Origin: Acidobacteriota bacterium
GTDB taxonomy: Bacteria; Acidobacteriota; Holophagae; Holophagales; Holophagaceae
Direction of reading: 5' to 3'
Assembly: GCA_016192145.1 (NCBI GenBank)
Contig: JACPUT010000008.1
Coordinates: 267,496 to 331,495, forward strand
DNA: 64,000 bases
Below the pieces are notes generated by a model that had not been told where the DNA came from, made no database searches, and was given only the letters and a program-made list of their open reading frames with translations. This document shows, piece after piece, positions 59,277 to 64,000 of this stretch (the stretch's first letter is position 1; each line of letters opens with the position of its first letter). The position numbers were made by a program, and so were the translations under genes.

Positions 59277-60188
59277 ATGACCCTCCGCAGCCCCATCTCC
59301 ATCAACAATCGGCAGACCATGCTGGATCTCCAGCGCACCAAGGAAAGGCTCTCCGTGACCCAGCGGGAGCTCTCCTCGGGCAAGCGCATCAACGATCCCT
59401 CGGATGATCCGACGGGCGCGGCCCTGGTGGTGGATTTCCAGACTTCCATCGGCGCCAACGAATCCTTCATGAAGCAGATCGATGGCGCGCTCAGCTTCCT
59501 CCAGGGGGCGGAATCAGCCCTGGGCAGCATCACCAACGACCTCACCCGGCTGCTAGAGATCGGTCAGCAGGCGATCAGCGGCACGAATGCCGGTACACCC
59601 CGGGCCAACCTCGCCCAGGAAGTGGATTCCATCCGATCCAATTTCGTCTCCATCGCCAATACCCAGGAGCAGGGGAAGTATCTCTTCTCCGGTACGGCGA
59701 CGCTGACCCAGCCCTTCAGCGGGCCGGCCGCGGGGCCCATCACCTACGCGGGGAATCTGGGAATCCATACGGTGGATGTTTCCGCGAACACCACGGTGAA
59801 CACCAACATCCCCGGCAGCACCGTGTTCTTCGGTGCCGGGGGGCAGGGCAGCGCCACGGATCTCTTCCAGCAAGTGACTGATCTGCGGGACGGCCTGCGT
59901 ACCAACAACGCCGCACTCATTCAGACCGCTTACAACAACCTCAAGGCGATCCTGCCTTCTTTGACCACCGCCCAGACGGACCTTGGTGGCAGGGAGGCCG
60001 GCATCATCTCGCTCAAGGAGGACATCTCCAATTTCAACCTCACGCTCCAGGGAATCCAGAACACCGTGGATTCCACGGATTACCCGGATGCCATCACCCG
60101 CTTCAGCGGGGACCAGACGGCTCAGCAAGTCACCCTCAGCAGCCTCGCCAAGGTCGGAAAGACCAACCTCTTCGACTTCCTAGGGTAG
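59277..60188 (+). CDS. flgL: flagellar hook-associated protein FlgL
   Basis: The 303-residue protein is the second hook-filament junction protein, related to flagellin. The N-terminus RSPISINNRQTMLDLQRTKERLSVTQRELSSGKRINDPSDDP is typical, followed by LARLLEIGQQAISGTN-like spacing. The C-terminal helix has QQVTLSSLAKVGKTNLFDFL. It is the last gene of this flagellar block and overlaps the convergent minus-strand gene by 9 bp at the stop codons. Confidence 0.94.
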   Translation: MTLRSPISINNRQTMLDLQRTKERLSVTQRELSSGKRINDPSDDPTGAALVVDFQTSIGANESFMKQIDGALSFLQGAESALGSITNDLTRLLEIGQQAISGTNAGTPRANLAQEVDSIRSNFVSIANTQEQGKYLFSGTATLTQPFSGPAAGPITYAGNLGIHTVDVSANTTVNTNIPGSTVFFGAGGQGSATDLFQQVTDLRDGLRTNNAALIQTAYNNLKAILPSLTTAQTDLGGREAGIISLKEDISNFNLTLQGIQNTVDSTDYPDAITRFSGDQTAQQVTLSSLAKVGKTNLFDFLG

Positions 60189-61487
60189 GGTCTTCAACGC
60201 CAGCCACCAGCGCTCCTGCTCGGTTCCCAGCAGGAGCGCCTGGCCTTCGGGCCGGAGGCCGGCACCGCCGGGAGGCGGCGGCACTGCCGCGGGCGCGCCG
60301 AGGCGAGGCCACACCTGGGACCATGTGATCAGGCGCAGGGCTTTGTCCCCCGGCTTCCAGGCGTACATGCGATCCATCGGTGCCCTCAGGTGGGCTTCTA
60401 GAGCGGCGCGCACTTCGGCGCTAGGAGGTGCAGCAGTCTCAGGCGCCGATGAACCGGGCGCTTCCCCGGCCGGGAGGGGCTGCCCGGGCACCGACGGATC
60501 TAGTGCGGGTTGAGGCAGGGGCAGGGAGGGCGAAGCCAAGCCGAACCAAAGGCGGCCTTGGTCATCACAGCCGAGGAGTTCCAGCAAGGCGGTATCCAGC
60601 GCGGCCGGTCCTGGTGTGGAGAGCCCTTCGGGCCCCAGCACCAGGGCATCGGGGGTCACCTTCAGAAGCTGGCCGGGCCTGGGCTGCCAAAAGATTCCGT
60701 CCGCGCATTGGACGAGAAGGCCTTTCGCTTCCGGGAAATCCAATGGAGCGGCCGCAGGCAAGGGGGTGTGAGCCCAACCGGCCTCGCCCCGCCAGGAAGA
60801 CAGGCCCTTCGCATGGCTGAGCAGAAAACCCGACGCTGTCGGGAGCAGGGTGCTGGGGTGCGCGACCTCGTAGGGCCAGGTGAGCGCTTCGGGCATGTTC
60901 GCCCGCCCCATCTTGGGGTTCGACCGTTCGCCCTTGGCCGTTGCGATGGGGAGGCGTTGGGCGCCGGCAGCTCCCCAGGCCCAGACGACCGAATCTCCCA
61001 TGGTCAGGTGATCGGCCTGCGCCCGGTGTGCCCAACGGAGTTCCCCTTCCAGGGTTAGGGCCATCACCACGGGCAGATCCCGGTGGCCACCATCGGCCTT
61101 CACAAGGAGAAGCAGGGTGTCCTTCTCCAGGGCGGCATCCCGGATCTCCGCCTGACGATAGAAGCCATCGCTGGTCCCCTCCAGCCTGGGAAGCTGGAAG
61201 GTGCGGGCCAGCTGGCCATCCTGGAAAAGAGCCACGAGCTGGCGATCGGATTGAGTGCCCACCTGGCAGAGGGCCCACCCCCCGGGAAGGGGAGGGAGCC
61301 AGTGGATGGCGCGGAGGGGCTCCTTCGCCTGCAACTGTAAGAGGCGGCCTGCGCCCTGGGGCTGGGTCGTGAAGAGGGGTGCGTCTTCCGCTTCCGCCGA
61401 TGGGGGGGCACCTCGCCGAGCGAGGAGGAGTCCGCTGCCCAACGCCACCAGGCCCAGGGCGAGTGTCCAGACGAGGGGCTTCTTCAT
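60180..61487 (-). CDS. membrane-anchored orphan protein, possibly beta-propeller
   Basis: The 435-residue protein has a single N-terminal membrane anchor or signal (VWTLALGLVALGSGLLLA). The long extracytoplasmic region has recurring strands and Trp/Gly patterns (LPPLPGGWALCQVG, ALTLEGELRWAHRAQ, LLGCDDQGRLWFGL), suggesting a PQQ-like propeller. A Pro/Ala-rich linker at about 330-350 precedes the C-terminus. I do not recognise the family. It starts 4 bp after trmFO with GGAG in the trmFO end, so it is cotranscribed. It overlaps flgL by 9 bp at the stops. Confidence 0.7.
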   Translation of the reverse strand: MKKPLVWTLALGLVALGSGLLLARRGAPPSAEAEDAPLFTTQPQGAGRLLQLQAKEPLRAIHWLPPLPGGWALCQVGTQSDRQLVALFQDGQLARTFQLPRLEGTSDGFYRQAEIRDAALEKDTLLLLVKADGGHRDLPVVMALTLEGELRWAHRAQADHLTMGDSVVWAWGAAGAQRLPIATAKGERSNPKMGRANMPEALTWPYEVAHPSTLLPTASGFLLSHAKGLSSWRGEAGWAHTPLPAAAPLDFPEAKGLLVQCADGIFWQPRPGQLLKVTPDALVLGPEGLSTPGPAALDTALLELLGCDDQGRLWFGLASPSLPLPQPALDPSVPGQPLPAGEAPGSSAPETAAPPSAEVRAALEAHLRAPMDRMYAWKPGDKALRLITWSQVWPRLGAPAAVPPPPGGAGLRPEGQALLLGTEQERWWLALKTLP

Positions 61488-61491
61488 GCTT

Positions 61492-62832
61492 TTACTCCAC
61501 CGATCGCAGGAAGGATTCCAGGGCCCCTTGGCTCCGGTCGCGATGCGCGGCCCCCTTGGCCTGCTTCAACCCCGCCCGGCCACCAGCCTTTTTGGCACTG
61601 CGGGCATCCACGGTGCCCTCGGGCAGTTCGGGCAGGAGGCCCAGCATGGCATTGGTGGGGCCGAAGTCCTTGAGGCTGGCGTGGGCGAGGTAGTGGAGCA
61701 GGGAGCCCAGAACGGTTTCCCGGGGAAAAGGCGCGGGCGGTTGGCCACGGAGGGCCCGATCTACGGCGAAGGCCGCTGCGAGCCCGCCGGCGGCGCTTTC
61801 CAGGTAACCCTCTACGCCGCTCAGCTGGCCAGCGATCCAAAGGTTGGCGTGACCCTTCAATGCCAAGGTGGCATCCAGCACCTTGGGGGCCTGGACATAC
61901 GTATTGCGATGGATGGATCCGAAGCGAACAAACTCCGCTTGCTGCAGGCCGGGGATGAGACGGAAGACCTCGGCTTGGGCGCCCCACTTCATGCGGTTCT
62001 GAAAACCCACGAGGTTGAAGTGATCGCCAGCCAGCGTGTCCTGGCGCAGCTGGACCGCCGCGTAGGGGTAGCGTCCCGTGCGGGGATCATCCAGCCCGAT
62101 GGGCTTCATGGGGCCGAAGCGCAGCGTTTCCCGACCCCGTTCGGCCATCACCTCGATGGGCAGGCAGGCCTCGAAATAGGGCGTGTCGAAGTCGTGGAGG
62201 GCCGCCTTCTCGGCGGCGAGTACCGCGTCCACGAAGGTGTTGTATTCGGTCTCATTGAGGGGGCAGTTGATGAAGTCCGCACCGCCCTTGTCGTAGCGCG
62301 CGGCCATCCAGGCCACGGACATGTCGATGCTGTCCTTCGCGACGATGGGCGCGATGGCGTCATAGAAGTGGAGGCGCTCGCTGCCCGTGAGGGAGGCCAG
62401 CCACTTGGAGAGCGGATCGGCGGTGAGGGGGCCCGTGGCGATGATCGTGGGGACCCCAGGCGCGGGCTGTTCCACCAGCGCATCCAGCCAGGTGATGTTC
62501 GGGTGGTTGCGCAGTTCCGCGGTGACCTTGGCGCTGAAGACTTCCCGATCCACCGCGAGGCTGTTCCCGGCGGGCACACGGGTGGCATGGGCGCAGCGCA
62601 GGATCATGGAGTCCATGCGAGCCATCTCGGCCTTGAGGATGCCGGTGGCGCTGTTCGGATCGTCGCTCTTGAAGGAGTTTGAGCAGACCATCTCCGCCGC
62701 GCCACCGGTCGTGTGGGCGGGCGTCGGATGCTGGGGGCGCATTTCGGAGAGCGTGACCTTCCATCCGCGGCTCGCCAGCTGCCAAGCCGCTTCCGAGCCG
62801 GCCAGCCCGGCCCCGATGACATGCACGTCCAT
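61492..62832 (-). CDS. trmFO: tRNA U54 methyltransferase TrmFO (folate/FAD-dependent)
   Basis: The 446-residue enzyme makes 5-methyluridine at position 54 of tRNA using methylene-tetrahydrofolate and FAD. It starts with the dinucleotide loop VHVIGAGLAGSEAAWQLA, followed by EMRP (LSEMRPQHPTPAH), and the signature MVCSNSFKSDD. NCPLNETEYNTF and LWIAGQLSGVEGYLESAAGG are also family features. The ATG at 62832 has GGGGGA upstream, inside a small palindrome. E. coli-type TrmA is the alternative enzyme in other bacteria. It forms an operon with its two minus-strand neighbours. Confidence 0.94.
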   Translation of the reverse strand: MDVHVIGAGLAGSEAAWQLASRGWKVTLSEMRPQHPTPAHTTGGAAEMVCSNSFKSDDPNSATGILKAEMARMDSMILRCAHATRVPAGNSLAVDREVFSAKVTAELRNHPNITWLDALVEQPAPGVPTIIATGPLTADPLSKWLASLTGSERLHFYDAIAPIVAKDSIDMSVAWMAARYDKGGADFINCPLNETEYNTFVDAVLAAEKAALHDFDTPYFEACLPIEVMAERGRETLRFGPMKPIGLDDPRTGRYPYAAVQLRQDTLAGDHFNLVGFQNRMKWGAQAEVFRLIPGLQQAEFVRFGSIHRNTYVQAPKVLDATLALKGHANLWIAGQLSGVEGYLESAAGGLAAAFAVDRALRGQPPAPFPRETVLGSLLHYLAHASLKDFGPTNAMLGLLPELPEGTVDARSAKKAGGRAGLKQAKGAAHRDRSQGALESFLRSVE

Positions 62833-62835
62833 GCG

Positions 62836-62853
62836 ATCCCCCAAGGGGGATTG
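62836..62853 (-). promoter_or_regulatory. palindrome overlapping the trmFO ribosome site
   Basis: ATCCCCCTTGGGGGAT contains the G-rich Shine-Dalgarno sequence of trmFO in one arm, so folding could hide it. The loop is short (2 to 4 bases). Confidence 0.4.
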
Positions 62854-62857
62854 TAGT

Positions 62858-63697
62858 TCAACCTTGGAGATCGAACCGGTTCAGGCCCAAGGCGTAGCTG
62901 GCGATGTTCCCGCCATTGGCGAGCAGGGCCTTCCCCTGGGCGAAGATGGCATCCCCACCCGAGGTGGATCCGTTGGATACCGCGGCGTGGACGTCCAATG
63001 AGGCGATGCCGGCTTCGGCGATGGATCGGGTGCTTCCATCCCCGAAGAGCAGTTTCAACCCTGTATAGATGGGGTCGGCGGCGTCAATCCTCCCATCCCC
63101 GTTGCCATCGAATTTGGCGAGCTCCGCGAAGCCATTGACGGCGCCATGCTGATCGCCAAACAGCTCCGCGCCGGAGTCGATGGTGCCGTTGCCATTGCGA
63201 TCCAAGGCGAGGAAGGCGGTGCCATCCTTCACGAAGGAAGTGCCACGCCGATCCCCGTCGGCCGCGAGGTCGAAGGATCGGGCGCCCTCGGCGCCGGTGG
63301 TGCGGGGGCCTTCACCCGTCAGATCCAACACGAGCGGATCCTTGGGCTTTTCTTCCGGTTTGCCAATTTGGAAGTGCAGGGCACTCACACTCACCGAGGT
63401 GAGGCTCGCGTCCAGCGTCTGACCATCGCGCTCCAGGTGGACATCCACTTGGAGCGCGTGCACCTCGAGGATGTCGAGCGCGACGCTTGAGAACTCCACG
63501 CGATCCCCGGCAATTGCCACGGCCGGTTGCGGAGGTTGGTCGCTGAAGCTGCGCTCAGCCCGCACCTCCGCGCGCGCCTCCTGGAAGGACTTCCCTTCGA
63601 GGGCGACCTTCATGAGGATCCGATCCGATGCCTTCAGGGGATCTCCGGGAAGGCCTTCAGGCCCAGATTTAACTGGGGTGATTCCCATTTCCGCCAT
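62858..63697 (-). CDS. orphan protein with EF-hand/dockerin-like Ca-binding loops
   Basis: The 279-residue protein has no signal peptide. Its middle contains DLTGEGPRTTG and the loops DRNGNGTIDSGAELFGD and DGNGDGRIDAADP, which match D-x-N/D-x-N/D-G-x-I-D calcium loops; FGDQHGAVNGFAEL joins them. Similar segments occur in large calcium-binding and flagellum-associated proteins of other bacteria, usually as part of longer chains. AAGGAGGGG precedes the ATG. It is the first gene of a minus-strand operon (trmFO and an orphan follow), with a 25-bp gap to trmFO. Export route and function are unknown. Confidence 0.72.
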   Translation of the reverse strand: MAEMGITPVKSGPEGLPGDPLKASDRILMKVALEGKSFQEARAEVRAERSFSDQPPQPAVAIAGDRVEFSSVALDILEVHALQVDVHLERDGQTLDASLTSVSVSALHFQIGKPEEKPKDPLVLDLTGEGPRTTGAEGARSFDLAADGDRRGTSFVKDGTAFLALDRNGNGTIDSGAELFGDQHGAVNGFAELAKFDGNGDGRIDAADPIYTGLKLLFGDGSTRSIAEAGIASLDVHAAVSNGSTSGGDAIFAQGKALLANGGNIASYALGLNRFDLQG

Positions 63698-64000
63698 GGT
63701 CCCCTCCTTGGGTGGCGAGCATCCGTGCTGAAACGCTCATCGGCAGGTGGGACTAGGGACGAAAGGGGCCGCAGAAAATTTCCGCTTGCGTTCTCTCTGC
63801 CCGCTGGTAATCTGAATTTCCTGGGCGGTTGAGGCCACCAGGGAGCGCTGGAAGGCGCGGCAGGCATCTTTGACAACCGGATAGAGAATAGGAAGAACCT
63901 TTGAGCTTTCGAGGGATCCACTTTCGGGTGGTGATCTTGTGAAGTTCGTACAAAAACCAGAATAATTTGGGATTCGGCCTTTAGGGGTTGGATCTAAAGA
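63698..64000. other. gene-free right edge
   Basis: I see no convincing gene in this 303-bp end. It should contain the promoter of the minus-strand operon; a CGAAAG-containing hairpin-prone stretch (CCAC...GTGG near 63918-63932) is present, but no known riboswitch core is recognised. Composition is more AT-rich towards the window end. Confidence 0.5.

Noticed and set aside
63700..64000. Possible cyclic-di-GMP (GEMM) riboswitch upstream of the minus-strand operon, suggested by a CGAAAG stretch
   Set aside because: The conserved core and tetraloop-receptor elements are not present in the right order.

Overview
The window reads as chromosomal DNA of a high-GC, Gram-negative, flagellated and piliated heterotroph. 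An outer-membrane lineage is indicated by flagellar L- and P-ring genes, an LptE-like lipoprotein and an Oar-type TonB-dependent receptor. Tandem M13 metallopeptidases, the Oar-like receptor, a ferredoxin-fused 2-oxoacid:ferredoxin oxidoreductase, several small c-type cytochromes and GC-rich codon use together suggest an Acidobacteriota genome of the Holophaga/Geothrix type. That taxonomic call is inference. No rRNA, CRISPR array, prophage or complete insertion sequence was seen.

Layout. 1-2 kb: 2-oxoacid:ferredoxin oxidoreductase (beta subunit cut by the window edge) and a small Cys-rich protein. 2.6-6.8 kb: two secreted M13 peptidases, each with its own terminator. 6.8-8.0 kb: a visibly lower-GC island with a DnaJ-type zinc-finger protein and a secreted orphan. 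8-11.5 kb: M1 aminopeptidase, polysaccharide deacetylase and an orphan. 11.5-17 kb: inositol-phosphatase-like enzyme, then a beta-oxidation block (thiolase, fused 3-hydroxyacyl-CoA dehydrogenase/enoyl-CoA hydratase, MECR-like reductase). 17.3-19.4 kb: bacteriohemerythrin, a 42-residue membrane protein, tRNA-Leu(UAA) and three small cytochromes c. 19.4-22.8 kb: UvrD/PcrA helicase carrying an in-frame intein. 23-28.5 kb: membrane-fused spermidine-synthase-like protein, TgpA-like transglutaminase and AnmK. 28.5-32.1 kb: zinc-ribbon protein and TonB receptor. 32-36.6 kb: OsmC, GatC, TsaD and PriA. 36.7-43.8 kb: a minor-pilin operon ending in PilY1. 43.8-46.4 kb: RsmA and RNase J. 46.4-48.1 kb: ECF sigma factor, anti-sigma factor and Spy-like periplasmic protein. 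48.2-54.4 kb: Hpt, LptE-like, HolA, HerA-like ATPase, two-subunit class I fumarase and PrmC. 54.4-60.2 kb: flagellar operon flgH-flgI-flgJ-flgM-(orphan)-flgN-flgK-flgL. 60.2-63.7 kb, minus strand: Ca-binding-type protein, TrmFO and a membrane-anchored orphan.

The most notable non-standard signals are these. (1) The helicase intein sits in motif III and carries a GIY-YIG-like insert. (2) A roughly 274-bp element with 32-bp terminal inverted repeats and two internal hairpin arms lies inside the flagellar operon. (3) Between genes there is a recurring class of hairpin elements built from short tandem units facing their reverse complement, often starting at the stop codon. At least six loci use five different unit sequences, and some clearly act as terminators. 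(4) A perfect 16-bp inverted copy of the tRNA-Leu T-arm lies just downstream of that tRNA. (5) The ECF sigma/anti-sigma/Spy-like operon looks like a compact envelope-stress circuit with a candidate autoregulated promoter.
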